From the NCBI RefSeq assembly GCF_012927455.1, contig NZ_JABBPE010000016.1:372001-436000 (forward strand): 64,000 bases of DNA, in the 5' to 3' direction. The stretch is from Polaromonas sp. Its GTDB lineage: Bacteria; Pseudomonadota; Gammaproteobacteria; Burkholderiales; Burkholderiaceae_C. The translations under genes were made by a program, and so were the position numbers. Below, piece after piece: positions 11,240-20,900 of the stretch. The notes under the pieces are model-generated. The model worked only from the letters and a program-made list of their open reading frames with translations. It was not told the DNA's origin and did no database searches. Numbering within the stretch: the stretch's first letter is position 1; each line of letters opens with the position of its first letter.

Positions 11240-12465
11240 TGTGCTGCGGGCTCATTAGGCTTGTTTTCCGGGGCAAGCCGGACGAGGTCTCCGTCGTTCA
11301 GGAAACCGGCGCCATTGACGACAATTGGCGCGTCCGCTGCCAGCCCGGAGAGTACTTCGACGCGCTCGCCGACCAGCCGCCCGCTCTGCACCTTGACCTG
11401 GTTGACGCGCTTGTCTGGCGCCAGGCGAAAGACGAAGTTGAAGCCGTCGCGCACGACGATGGCGCGCTGCGGCACGGTCAGCGCGTTGGAGGCGCCCAGA
11501 TCGAACTCGCCTCGGGCGAACATCCCGGCTTTCGCCACCCCCACGCTTGTCGCTTCGCGTACTTCGCTGCCCCCCGAGGGGGCTGTGCTTGCTTGGGGCG
11601 GCCCGGCGCGGCGCACCGCCGGCGAGCCATTGCCGGCCGACGAAGGCAGATCGACATAAACCAGCGCCGAGCGCGTCAGCGGGTCGACCGTGGGCGCAAT
11701 CATGCGCACCCGGCCTTGAATCTCGCCGCCGCTGGCCGGACGCACCGTTGCGGTGGTGCCGGTCGTGATGCGGCCCAGTTCGGCCGAAGTGACTTCGGCG
11801 CGCCATTCGAGCCGGCCTTTGCGGATCAGGCGAAACAGCTCGGTGCCGGCGCCAACGACGGCGCCCACGGTGGCGGCACGCGCCGAGATCACGCCGCTGT
11901 CGGGCGCCAGCACCTGGGTCTGGCGTCCGCGCAGCTGCTGCGCGCCCAGCACCGCCTGGGCGGCTTCGGCGCGCGCCTTGGCGGTCTTTTCGGTCGTCAA
12001 ATACTGGTTGATCTGCTGCGCGCTCAACGCGCCCGAGCTTTGCAGCGTGCGCGCCCGCACGGCATTGGCGGCGGCGTCGGTGGCGCTGGCCTGCGCTTCC
12101 AGCAGGCTGGCACGCGCCTGCGCCACCTCGGCCTGCACGCTGTCGCCGGAAAACGTCGCCAGCAGCTGGCCGGCCTTGACCGTGTCGCCAACATTGACCA
12201 GCACCTGCGTCAGCCGCAGGCCGTTCGATTCGGAGCCGACGATGGCTTCCTGCCAGGCGACGATGTTGCCGTTGGCGGAAAGCGTAATCGGCAGGCGCGT
12301 GGCCTGCGGCAACTCGGTGGTCACGGTCAGCGCCGGCTTGGGCGCGGCCTTGGCGCTGGCGGGTGCCGCGCCGGGTTTGCCGGACGACCAGAAAAAGGCG
12401 CCCGCTGCCACGGCGAGCACCACGATTCCGATCAAAACGGCGTGTTTGAGTTTGAGTTTTTGCAT
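11209..12465 (-). CDS. RND efflux periplasmic adaptor (membrane fusion protein)
   Basis: 418 aa. An uncleaved signal/anchor (HAVLIGIVVLAVAAGAFFW) is followed by the split lipoyl domain (WQEAIVGSESNGLRLTQVLV, VLAPDSGVISARAATVGAVV), an alpha-hairpin rich in Ala and Gln, and beta-barrel and proximal domains. It bridges the inner-membrane pump and the outer-membrane channel. Residues about 285-310 (RRAGPPQASTAPSGGSE and beyond) sit between VYVDLPSS and AGMFARGEFD, which are normally close together, and correspond exactly to GC-rich repeat B. The stop codon TAA falls inside a half-copy of palindromic repeat A. Operon position: 32 bp after the OMP gene, 20-95 bp before the pump. Confidence 0.92.
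   Translation of the reverse strand: MQKLKLKHAVLIGIVVLAVAAGAFFWSSGKPGAAPASAKAAPKPALTVTTELPQATRLPITLSANGNIVAWQEAIVGSESNGLRLTQVLVNVGDTVKAGQLLATFSGDSVQAEVAQARASLLEAQASATDAAANAVRARTLQSSGALSAQQINQYLTTEKTAKARAEAAQAVLGAQQLRGRQTQVLAPDSGVISARAATVGAVVGAGTELFRLIRKGRLEWRAEVTSAELGRITTGTTATVRPASGGEIQGRVRMIAPTVDPLTRSALVYVDLPSSAGNGSPAVRRAGPPQASTAPSGGSEVREATSVGVAKAGMFARGEFDLGASNALTVPQRAIVVRDGFNFVFRLAPDKRVNQVKVQSGRLVGERVEVLSGLAADAPIVVNGAGFLNDGDLVRLAPENKPNEPAAQAPSAPVAIK
11538..11611 (+). repeat. GC-rich repeat family B, in-frame copy inside the adaptor gene
   Basis: The sequence from CCCCCACGCTTGTCGC through TTCGCTGCCCCCCGAGGGGG to GCTTGGGGCGGCC aligns closely with the reverse complement of 17549-17619 in glnE. 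Relative to each host reading frame the two copies are in opposite orientation. It contributes about 25 amino acids without breaking the frame. Confidence 0.75.
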
Positions 12466-12497
12466 GGTGTGGGAGGTGTTCTGGACAAAGGAGGGCT

Positions 12498-14000
12498 TTA
12501 GCGGCTGGTGGGCGGGGCGTTGGAGGCAGCGGCGGCGCTGGCGCTGTCGATCGCCGGCGTCCAGCCGCCGCCCATGGCGCGGTACAGCGCGACCCAGGCT
12601 GTCCTGCGTTCGCGCTGCAATGACGCCTGCGTGATCTGCGCGGCCAGCAGGCCGCGCCGCGCGTCTTCGAGTTCAACCAGCCCCGCCAGGCCGCTCTGGT
12701 AGCGCGCCTCGGTGCCGGTAAAGGACGCTTGGTAGCCCGCCACGGCACCTTGCGCATCGGTCTCGCGCTCGGCCGTGCTTTGCAGCGTGACCAGTGCTTC
12801 CTCGACCTCGCGCACTGCCTGGCGCACGCGGGCGCGGTACAGCGCCGCCGCTTCGTCGTAGCGCGCCTTGGCCGCCTCGACATTGGCGGCGCGCCGGCCG
12901 CCGTCGAACAGCGGCAGCGTCAAGGCCAGCGGACCGATGGACCAGGTGTTCAGGCTGGTGGCCTCGCCGCCGCTGCGGATGCCGCTGCGGCCGATGGCGC
13001 CGCTCAGGCTCAGGCGTGGGTAGCGCTGCGCCAGCGCGCTGCCGATGTCGGCGCTGGCGGCGGCGACTTCACGCTCTGCACTGAACACGTCGGGGCGCTG
13101 AGCAAGCGCGTCAGCTGGCACTGTTGCTATGAAAAGCATAGCTGTTTGCGCCCGACCCTGCTGGGCTAGAGCCATATTTGACCGTATTTCAGGCTCTTTT
13201 ACGCCGGTCAGCGCGACCAGCGCCTTGATGTCGAGATCGCATTGCGCGCGCTGCTGCGTGGCGCGGCCGCTGGCCTCGAAGGCGCTGGCGCGTGCCAATG
13301 CGTCGGTGGCCGGTGCGGTAAAGCCGGCCTGCGTGCTCAGGCTTGATAAGCGCGCGGTTTCCTGGCGCGAGGCGGCGTCGGCTTGCGTGACCTGCGCCAG
13401 CTGGCGGCAGCTGCGCAGGCTGTAGTACTGCATGGCTACTTCGGCCGCCACCGAAACGCGGGCATCGTGCCATTGCGCCTGCGCGCCGGCCAGACGCTCG
13501 GTCGCTGCGTCGGCGCTGGCGCGATGTCCCTGGTTCGCGCCAAACAGGTCAATCTCCCAGCCCGCCTGCAAACCCGCCTGCGTGGTGGTGGCGATCGGCG
13601 CGGCGCCTGGGCCGGGGCCGCCTGCCTGCTGCGCGTTGCCGCGGCTGACGCTGGCTGAGGCGTCAAGCGTGGGCCCGAGGGCCGCGCCGGCTGCGACCCG
13701 CGCCGCGCGCGACTGCTCGATGCGCGAGCGCGCGCTGGCGACCGTCGGGCTGACCGCCTGCGCGGCGGTGATCAGCTCGGCCAGCAACGGGTCGCCCTGC
13801 TGCTGCCACCATTGCGTCAGGTCGCTCAGCCTGCCCTGATGCGGCTGTTTCGATTGTTGCGCCAGGCCGACCTGCGGCGGCAGCGGCGCCAACCACTGCG
13901 CCGGCACTGGCGCCGACACTGTATTAGGCGCTGGCGAAGTGGCGCAGCCGCCCAGCCATAAGGGCAGCAGCGCGCAGGCCAGGCGCATCGAGTGATTCAT
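12498..14000 (-). CDS. outer-membrane efflux channel lipoprotein, NodT/OprM family
   Basis: 500 aa with a lipobox LWLGGC (Cys19). Two OEP repeats are present: WEIDLFGANQGHRASADAAT in the first and LTLPLFDGGRRAANVEAAKA in the second, typical of TolC-type factors of RND systems. The gene overlaps tetR by three bases and precedes the adaptor gene. Residues about 276-293 (MALAQQGRAQTAMLFIAT) lie between LTGVKEPE and VPADALAQRPDV, which are adjacent in relatives as I know them, and are encoded exactly by a copy of palindromic repeat A. The insertion keeps the frame, so the gene is probably still functional. Confidence 0.92.
   Translation of the reverse strand: MNHSMRLACALLPLWLGGCATSPAPNTVSAPVPAQWLAPLPPQVGLAQQSKQPHQGRLSDLTQWWQQQGDPLLAELITAAQAVSPTVASARSRIEQSRAARVAAGAALGPTLDASASVSRGNAQQAGGPGPGAAPIATTTQAGLQAGWEIDLFGANQGHRASADAATERLAGAQAQWHDARVSVAAEVAMQYYSLRSCRQLAQVTQADAASRQETARLSSLSTQAGFTAPATDALARASAFEASGRATQQRAQCDLDIKALVALTGVKEPEIRSNMALAQQGRAQTAMLFIATVPADALAQRPDVFSAEREVAAASADIGSALAQRYPRLSLSGAIGRSGIRSGGEATSLNTWSIGPLALTLPLFDGGRRAANVEAAKARYDEAAALYRARVRQAVREVEEALVTLQSTAERETDAQGAVAGYQASFTGTEARYQSGLAGLVELEDARRGLLAAQITQASLQRERRTAWVALYRAMGGGWTPAIDSASAAAASNAPPTSR
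13123..13175 (+). repeat. palindromic repeat family A, copy inserted in frame in the OMP gene
   Basis: TTGCTATGAAAAGCATAGC, CTGTTTGCGCCCG and TGGGCTAGAGCC match the intergenic copies (for example 41011-41064). The host gene is on the reverse strand and reads through the element without a stop. Confidence 0.9.
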
Positions 14001-14737
14001 GATGGCTGGCCTTTTCGTTGGCCAACCGGCCCGCTGCCTGATAGGCGCTGCGCCGCTTCAATCGCTACCATGGCTTCGGCGTAGGCCACCATCTGCCCCG
14101 TCCAGGCGTCGATGGACTCGGGCTGATCGAGCAGCTGGGGCCGAATCGCCTGAACGCAGTCGCGCGTGATGAACAGCTGCAGCGCCAGCCCGGCGATGCT
14201 GAAGGCGAGCCGGTGCAGGCCATCATCGTCCTTGGTAATGCCCAGGTGGCGCCCAAGCAGCCCCACCAGCGCCGAATGGGCCGGTTTGATGCCGTTTTCG
14301 AGTTCCTCGGCCCACAGGCCGGTCGGCTCCAGCATTTCGCGAAAGCGCAGCCGCGTGCATTGCTGAACCAACGCGCCCTGCTTCATCGGCGCCAGAAAAT
14401 TGTTGATGAAACCTTGCAGCGACTGCCGCAAGCTGAAATTGGGCTGGTCAAACAGCGCGGTGTCTTCGTGAGCGCAGCCCAGCGGTTCGGTGAATGCGGC
14501 GCGGTACAGCCCGGCCTTGTCGCCGAAGTAATAACTGATGGCGGCGACATTGGCGCCGGCGGCCAGGGCAATTTCGCGCGTCGAGGTTTTGGCAAAACCT
14601 TTTTCGGCAAACAGCCTGAGCGCGGTGTGCAGCAGTAGCTGGCGCGCCTCGGTGCCGTCGGCGCGCTGCTTGCGCGTTTCGTGGCTGGGCGGGATTTTGA
14701 GCGGAGATGGAGAGGCGGGAGGAGCAGCAGGCGTCAT
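13997..14737 (-). CDS. TetR-family repressor (CerR/DUF1956 type) of the efflux operon
   Basis: 246 aa. The N-terminal helix-turn-helix is LLLHTALRLFAEKGFAKTST and AGANVAAISYYFGDKAGLY, classic TetR. The C-terminal ligand-binding domain resembles the DUF1956 subgroup. The stop overlaps the start of the OMP gene by three bases, so repressor and pump are one transcript; binding to a palindrome just upstream of its own start would make the operon autoregulated and inducible. A proline-rich N-terminal tail of about 20 residues precedes the domain, and a later start cannot be ruled out. Confidence 0.88.
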   Translation of the reverse strand: MTPAAPPASPSPLKIPPSHETRKQRADGTEARQLLLHTALRLFAEKGFAKTSTREIALAAGANVAAISYYFGDKAGLYRAAFTEPLGCAHEDTALFDQPNFSLRQSLQGFINNFLAPMKQGALVQQCTRLRFREMLEPTGLWAEELENGIKPAHSALVGLLGRHLGITKDDDGLHRLAFSIAGLALQLFITRDCVQAIRPQLLDQPESIDAWTGQMVAYAEAMVAIEAAQRLSGSGPVGQRKGQPS

Positions 14738-14754
14738 GCCGCCGATTAAAGCAC

Positions 14755-14772
14755 ATCAATCAAACGATTGAT
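14755..14772. promoter_or_regulatory. candidate TetR operator palindrome
   Basis: ATCAATC (14755-14761) and GATTGAT (14766-14772) form a perfect 7-bp inverted repeat with a 4-bp centre, beginning 18 bp upstream of the tetR start codon. A partly related AACGGTTGTTT follows. Position and symmetry fit an autoregulatory operator. Confidence 0.6.
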
Positions 14773-14866
14773 CTAAGTAAAACGGTTGTTTCAATTAAAT
14801 ACAAGGCCCGGCGCCTTACCCGCTTTGATTTACCAGCCCGTGTGGACTTCCGCAGGGCGCGTCAGG

Positions 14867-17800
14867 CTAGCGGGCGTCAAACACCGCGCACCACAGGGCC
14901 AAAATGGCATCGCGCTCGGCCTGCAGGGCCGACGGACTGACCTGGGTGGGCTCCTCATTGAGCCGCGCCTGGTGCTGCACGCGGCGCAGTTCACGGTAGG
15001 CGGCGGCGGCGCGCTGGCCGATACCCTCGGGCAGCAGGCTGGCGGCTTCGGCGCGCTGCAGCAGGGCGATGTTGCCGACGTTGTCAAGCAGCTCAGCGTG
15101 CTGCGCCGACTGCGACAACACCAGAAACTGCACGGCGAATTCGGCATCGACCATGCCGCCCGCGCTGTGCTTGACATCGAATTTCGCACTGGCCAGCGGC
15201 ATCATCTGGCTTTGCCGGCTCTGCCCGTGGTGGGCCATGCGCACCTTTTCGCGCATGGCGACGATTTCATTGCGCAACGCCACCGGCTCGCGCGGCGCAC
15301 TGATGACGGCTTCGCGCACCCGGTCGAAGCGTTCGCGCAGCGCTGCGTCGCCCAGCACACAGCGCGCGCGCGTCATGGCCTGGTGTTCCCAGGTCCAGGC
15401 GGTGTTGCTGCCGCGCTGCTGCTGGTAGGCGGCATAAGAGGCGAAGGAGGTGACCAGCAGGCCCGAGTTGCCATTAGGGCGCAAGGCGGTGTCGATCTCG
15501 TAGAGGTCGCCTTCGCCGGTCTTGATAGTCAGCCACTTGATCAGTTTGCGCACAAAGGCGGCATAAACTTCCGGCGCGCGTTCGTCCTCGTCGTCGTAGA
15601 CGAACACAATGTCCAGGTCGCCGCCATAGCCAAGCTCTTTGCCGCCCAGCTTGCCGTAGGCAATGATGGCGAACTGGGGAGGTGTCTCGCGATGGCGGTT
15701 TTTCAGGTGCTGCCAGCACCAGTCTGCGCTCAGGCGCAGCACGGCTTCGGCCAGCGCGCTCAAGTCATCGGCCACCTGCTCGACCGTCAGCGTGCCTTCC
15801 ACATCGCGCGCCAGTGTGCGAAACACTTCGGCGTGGTGGGCGCGGCGCAGCAGGTCCAGCGAGCTTTCCTCGTCGTCCTCACGGGTGCGCCGCAACGCGG
15901 CCAGGCGCTGTTGTAGTTCGCTGACGAAAGCGGGGCTGTCAAAGCGCTCCAGCTGCAATTGGTCGCTGGCCAGCTCGTCGATCACGCCGGGGTGTTGCAG
16001 CAGGTAGCGCGCCGGCCATTTCGCCGCGCCCAGCAAGCGCAGCAAGCGCTCGTGCACCGCCGGGCGTTCCAGCAGCAGCGCCAGATAGCTTTCGCGCCTG
16101 AGCAGCGGTTCGACCCAGTCAATCAGCCGCACGGCGGCCTCTTCAGTGACCCGGCTTTCGCCCAGCCACAGCGCCGTGCGCTGCAGCAGCCGGGCCAGCC
16201 GGGCGCGCGAATCCTCGCGCAACGCGCCTACCCTGGGGTGCTGGCGCCACAAGGCGAGGCGGGCGCGAAATTGCGCCGGCCAGTGCTCGGGCAGCTGCTC
16301 GAGCAGCTCTTCGAGCTGTTGCGGCGGCGCAGTCGGTGCCTTGACGCAGCGCGTGCAGCCGGGCTTGCCGCCCAGCAGGCGGTCGAACTCGCCGGCCACC
16401 AGCTCGCGGTGCGCGTCGAGCTCGCTCAGAAACAGGCAACTGCTGCTGAAACCGATGGTCCGGGCAATCCAGTCCAGGTCGTCGTCGCGGGTCGGCAAGA
16501 CATGGGTTTGCTGGTCGTCGAGGTACTGGATGCGGTGCTCGACCCGGCGCAGGAATTCGTACGCGCGTGCGAGTGCATCGGCGGTGTCCTGCGGCATCAA
16601 GCCGGCGCGCGCCAGCCGCTGCAGCGCGTCGAGCGTGGGGCGGGTGCGCAGCTCGGGGAACTGCCCGCCACGCACCACCTGCAGCAACTGCACGGTAAAT
16701 TCAATTTCGCGTATGCCGCCGCGCGACATCTTCACGTCGTTGGCGCGCTCGGGGTGGCCAGCGCAGCGCTTGGCCGCGTGTTCACGGATCTGCACCTGCA
16801 GCGCTCGCAAACCATCAAACACGTTGTAGTCGAGGTAGCGCCTGAAGACGAAGGGCAACACGGCGCCGCGCAGGGCCTGCGCCGCGCCGCTGGCGATGCA
16901 GGGCGAAGGCGCCACCACCCGGCTTTTCAGCCAGGCAAAGCGTTCCCATTCGCGGCCCTGGGTCTGAAAATACTCCTCCAGGGCGCTAAGTGCCATTGCG
17001 GCCAGGCCGGAGCCGCCGTGGGGCCGCAGCGCCAGATCGACGCGAAAGACAAAGCCGTGCTCGGTGGTGTCGCCAATCAGGCTGTAGACGGCCCGGACCT
17101 GGTGCGCGAAATATTCGTGGTTCGAGATCTGGCCACGGCCGTCGCTGCGGCCCGCCGTCTCGCCGTCCTGGTCGTAGACATATATCAGGTCGATGTCGCT
17201 TGACACATTGAGTTCACGCGCGCCCAGCTTGCCCATGCCAACCACCCACATGTGGGCGCGCGCGCCGCCTGCGGCCAGCGGCGCGCCGTACAGCGTGTCG
17301 AGCAACTCGCTGGACTCGCGCATGGCCACATCAAGCACCAGTTCCGCCAGCTCGGTCATGGCCTGGGTCACGACGTGCAGCGCAACGCCGACCGGATGCA
17401 CGGGAGCAAGCGGGGGCGCGGCAGCCGGGCCGTCCCCGAATCCCCCAGCAGGGGCCGCGGAACCGGCTTCGCGGGGCCGCAGGCGCAGCGCCCCCTCGGG
17501 CGGCAGCGAACCATACGCAGCGGGGAGCGTGGGGGCACCGGCCGCCAGCGCGGGGCCGCCCCAAGCCAGGCCAGCCCCCTCGGGGGGCAGCGAACCACGC
17601 GCAGCGGGGAGCGTGGGGGCCACATCGCAGTCCAGCACCACCAGCCGCTCCAATACCAGCTGGCGCAGCAGCCGCAGCGCCGCGCCGGTCTCCAGCCCGC
17701 TTGCCAGCAGCGCATCAAGCGTGGCTTGCATCGCGGGCCGCAGCGGCGCGCCTTCGGGCAACAGCGGCAGTTGCTGCGCATAGCGGCGGCGAATGCGCTG

Positions 17801-17875
17801 GACAAAGCGGGAATAGGCCGAGGCAGCGCCAATGTCGGCGGGCGTGTCGGTGCAGGCGGATCGGATGGTCATCAC
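14867..17875 (-). CDS. glnE: bifunctional glutamine synthetase adenylyltransferase/deadenylase
   Basis: 1002 aa, slightly longer than the usual 900-950. It adds AMP to, and removes it from, glutamine synthetase under PII control. Both nucleotidyltransferase domains are visible: GMGKLGARELNVSSDIDLIY (N-terminal, deadenylylating) and AYGKLGGKELGYGGDLDIVF (C-terminal, adenylylating), each with the GS..DxD-like metal motif. Residues about 82-158 are a Pro/Gly/Ala-rich stretch containing two similar peptides (SLPPEGAGLAWGGPA and SLPPEGALRLRP); they coincide with two tandem copies of GC-rich repeat B and account for most of the extra length. The gene diverges from yhdP across 63 bp. Confidence 0.95.
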   Translation of the reverse strand: MMTIRSACTDTPADIGAASAYSRFVQRIRRRYAQQLPLLPEGAPLRPAMQATLDALLASGLETGAALRLLRQLVLERLVVLDCDVAPTLPAARGSLPPEGAGLAWGGPALAAGAPTLPAAYGSLPPEGALRLRPREAGSAAPAGGFGDGPAAAPPLAPVHPVGVALHVVTQAMTELAELVLDVAMRESSELLDTLYGAPLAAGGARAHMWVVGMGKLGARELNVSSDIDLIYVYDQDGETAGRSDGRGQISNHEYFAHQVRAVYSLIGDTTEHGFVFRVDLALRPHGGSGLAAMALSALEEYFQTQGREWERFAWLKSRVVAPSPCIASGAAQALRGAVLPFVFRRYLDYNVFDGLRALQVQIREHAAKRCAGHPERANDVKMSRGGIREIEFTVQLLQVVRGGQFPELRTRPTLDALQRLARAGLMPQDTADALARAYEFLRRVEHRIQYLDDQQTHVLPTRDDDLDWIARTIGFSSSCLFLSELDAHRELVAGEFDRLLGGKPGCTRCVKAPTAPPQQLEELLEQLPEHWPAQFRARLALWRQHPRVGALREDSRARLARLLQRTALWLGESRVTEEAAVRLIDWVEPLLRRESYLALLLERPAVHERLLRLLGAAKWPARYLLQHPGVIDELASDQLQLERFDSPAFVSELQQRLAALRRTREDDEESSLDLLRRAHHAEVFRTLARDVEGTLTVEQVADDLSALAEAVLRLSADWCWQHLKNRHRETPPQFAIIAYGKLGGKELGYGGDLDIVFVYDDEDERAPEVYAAFVRKLIKWLTIKTGEGDLYEIDTALRPNGNSGLLVTSFASYAAYQQQRGSNTAWTWEHQAMTRARCVLGDAALRERFDRVREAVISAPREPVALRNEIVAMREKVRMAHHGQSRQSQMMPLASAKFDVKHSAGGMVDAEFAVQFLVLSQSAQHAELLDNVGNIALLQRAEAASLLPEGIGQRAAAAYRELRRVQHQARLNEEPTQVSPSALQAERDAILALWCAVFDAR
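17471..17535 (-). repeat. GC-rich repeat family B, glnE copy A
   Basis: The 46-bp segment 17491-17536 is a direct repeat of 17575-17620 with three mismatches (period 84 bp). Its core is CCCCCTCGGGCGGCAGCGAA. It is translated as part of glnE (peptide SLPPEGALRLRP). Confidence 0.75.
17549..17619 (-). repeat. GC-rich repeat family B, glnE copy B
   Basis: Core CCCCCTCGGGGGGCAGCGAA with flanks GGGGCCGCCCCAAGCCAGG and CGCAGCGGGGAGCGTGGGGG. It matches the adaptor-gene copy at 11538-11611 over the whole length but in the opposite orientation to the host reading frame. Translated in glnE as SLPPEGAGLAWGGPA. Confidence 0.8.
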
Positions 17876-17938
17876 ACTACTTCACAAACTGGATCGGTTC
17901 AGGCCCAGCGAACCTCACGGCCGGCGGCGATAATTCTC

Positions 17939-20900
17939 ATGTCAATGGAGCCCACGATAGCCATCCCGTCTACCCCGCCAGCTTTGCCCTCGCGCCGTCT
18001 GCGCTGGATCGCCCAAGCGATGCGCTGGTTGCTGTGGCTGCTGGCATCGGCCTGGATACTGTTTGCCCTGAGCTGGTTCGTGCTGCATGGCTGGATTGTG
18101 CCGCGAATTGGCGACTACCGTCCGCAGCTGGAAGCAGTAGCCAGCCAGGCGCTCGGGGTGCCGGTGCGCATCGGCCATCTCAGCGCGCATTCCGAGGGCA
18201 TGATTCCCTCGGTTGAATTGCGCGATGTGACGCTGCTCGATCCGCAAGGGCGTGCGGCGCTGCGCCTGCCCAGCGTGCGGGGGCTGCTGTCACCCTCCTC
18301 GCTGTGGGGGCTGGGCTTTGAACAGTTGACCATCGATAAGCCCGAACTCGATATTCGGCGCACCGCGGACGGGAAGATTTACGTCGGCGGACTCGATATC
18401 TCGCAGACCCTGAGCAGCGGCTCCACCGCCGTGGCAGACTGGTTTTTCTCCCAAAGCGAGCTGGTCATTCGTTCCGGCACCGTGCGCTGGACCGACGACC
18501 TGCGCCCGGCGCCGCCGTTGGCGCTGACGCAGGTGGACTGGTCCATGCGCAACACGCTGCGCCGCCATTCGATGCGGCTGGACGCCACGCCACCGGCCGA
18601 GTGGGGCGAGCGCCTGAGCCTGCGCGGTATCTTCCGGCAGTCGCTGTTGTCGCGTGACGCCGGCGATTTTGCCGGCTGGAACGGACAGCTGTATGCCGAG
18701 GCCAGCCGCCTTGATGTGTCGCGCCTGCGCCAATACGCCGGCGCCGACACGCTGGGCGTCGAACTGATACGTGGTTACGGTGCGCTGCGCGCCTGGGCCG
18801 ATGTCAGCAGGGGAAGAATTACCGGCGCCACGACCGACCTGGCCTTGCGCGACGTCGATGCAAAGCTCGGTCCCAAGCTGGAGTCGCTGGCCTTTGAATC
18901 GATGGCGGGGCGCATTGCCGGCGCACGGCGCGCCAACGGCTTTGACCTGAGCACCGAGGATCTGCGATTTCGCATTCGCGACGGCCTGCAGTGGCCGGGT
19001 GGCAACGTCACGCTGGTCTACACCGGCGCGCAGGCGGGCAAGCCGCAGCAAGGCGTACTCAGGGCGGACAAGCTGGACCTGGCCGCGCTGGCGCAAATCA
19101 CCAGCCGGCTGCCGCTGGACAGCGCCAGCCATGCCCTGATCAGCTCCTTTGCACCGCAAGGACTGGTGCAAGGCCTGGACGCGCGCTGGCAGGGGCCACT
19201 GGCCGCGCCCGCCAGTTTTGCCGCCAAAGGCCGGGTCGCGGGCTTGAGTGTGGCGGCGTCCCCCGCCGGACCAGCGTCCGCCGCAGCGCCTGGGCGGCCG
19301 GGCGTCAGTGGCGCGGATGTCGATTTTGATGTGACACAGGAGGGCGGTAACGCCCGCATCAGCATTGCCAAAGGCGCGCTCGATCTCCCTGGAATCTTTG
19401 AGGAATCGCGGGTGCCCCTAGATCAGCTGACGACGCAGGCGCAATGGAAGCTGTCGGGACGCAAAATTGAGTTGCAATTGCGCGACCTGCAGTTTGCCAA
19501 TGCCGACGCGCAGGGACAGGCACAAGTCAGCTGGCGCACCGAAGATGCGGCGCCGGACACCTCAACGCCCGGCGCACCGGACCGGCGCTTTCCCGGCGTA
19601 CTCGACCTGCAGGGCAGCCTGAGCCGCGGCGACGGCACGCGGGTGCACCGCTATTTGCCCCTGGTTCTGCCTGACGAGGCGCGCCACTATGTGCGCGACG
19701 CCGTGCAGCAAGGCCAGGTCAGCGATGTGAAGTTCAAGGTGAAGGGAGCCCTCAGGCAACTGCCGTTTGCCAACCCGGCCCAGGGCGAGTTCCGCGTGTC
19801 TGCCCAGGTGCGCAACGGCCAGCTGGACTATGTGCCGAAAGCGCTGCAACCGGCGGGCGCCGCGCCCTGGCCGGCGTTGACCGAGCTCAAGGGTGAACTG
19901 GTCTTCAACCGGTCCGCGCTGGAGGTCAATGGCGTCAGCGGAAAAGTCGCTGGCTTGCCTGGCCTGCAGTTGCTCAAGGGTGAAGCCAAGATTGCTGACC
20001 TGCTGCACAACGCCACGGTCGAGGTAAAGATAGACCTCAACGGGCCGCTGGCCGGCGCACTCGGTTTTGTCAACGGATCGCCGGTGGGCGGCATGACCCA
20101 ACAGGTGCTGGCCAAGGCCGTGGCCAGCGGCTCGGGCGACTACCGCTTCAAGCTGAGTTTGCCGATTCAGGCGATCGACAAATCGCGGGTCGAGGGCAGC
20201 ATCGTCCTTCCCGGCAACGACGTGCAGTTTGCCCCCGGCACGCCGCAGCTGGCGCAGCTCAAGGGGCAGGTCTTAGTGACGGAGCGCGGCTTTTCGGTCA
20301 GCGGCGCGCAGGCCCGGCTGCTGGGCGGCGAGATGCGCTTTGACGGCGGCACGCGCAGCGCGCCAGCGCCGGCAGCCGGCAGGCTTGAGAGCGACCTTAA
20401 CGTGGCCTTCAAGGCGCAGGGCACGCTGACGGCCGAAGGGCTGCGCGAGGCAAAAGACCTGGGCACACTGGCCCGGCTCGGGTTCCATGCCAGCGGCGCC
20501 ACCGCCTATGCCGGCACGCTGGGCTTCAGGCGCGGCGCGGCCGAGCTCACGCTGGCCAGTTCCCTGCAAGGTCTGGCGCTCAATTTGCCCGCGCCCTTGA
20601 ATAAAACGGCTGAAGCAGAACTGCCGCTGCGCGTCGAAAAGCTGCTGCTGCCGGGCGCCTCAAATGCCGGGCAGCCCGAACAGCCGCTGCACGACCAGCT
20701 GTCGGTCAACATCGGTCGCGTCGCCGCTATCAACTATGTGCGCGACCTGAGCGGCAGCGAACCCCTCGTGCTGCGCGGCAGCATAGCGGTGGGACTGGAG
20801 CCTGGCGATTCAGTGGCGCTGCCGACGGCGGGCGTGGCGGCCAACATCAGGCTGGCCCAGGTAGACCTCGATGCCTGGGGGAAAATCTTCGATAACGCAA

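Noticed and set aside
15959-17203. 414-codon + strand frame inside glnE
   Set aside because: Antisense shadow of GlnE with no motif.
17252-17938. Upstream extension of the yhdP open frame by 229 codons
   Set aside because: This part is antisense to glnE and low-complexity; a membrane-anchored start at 17939 fits the family.
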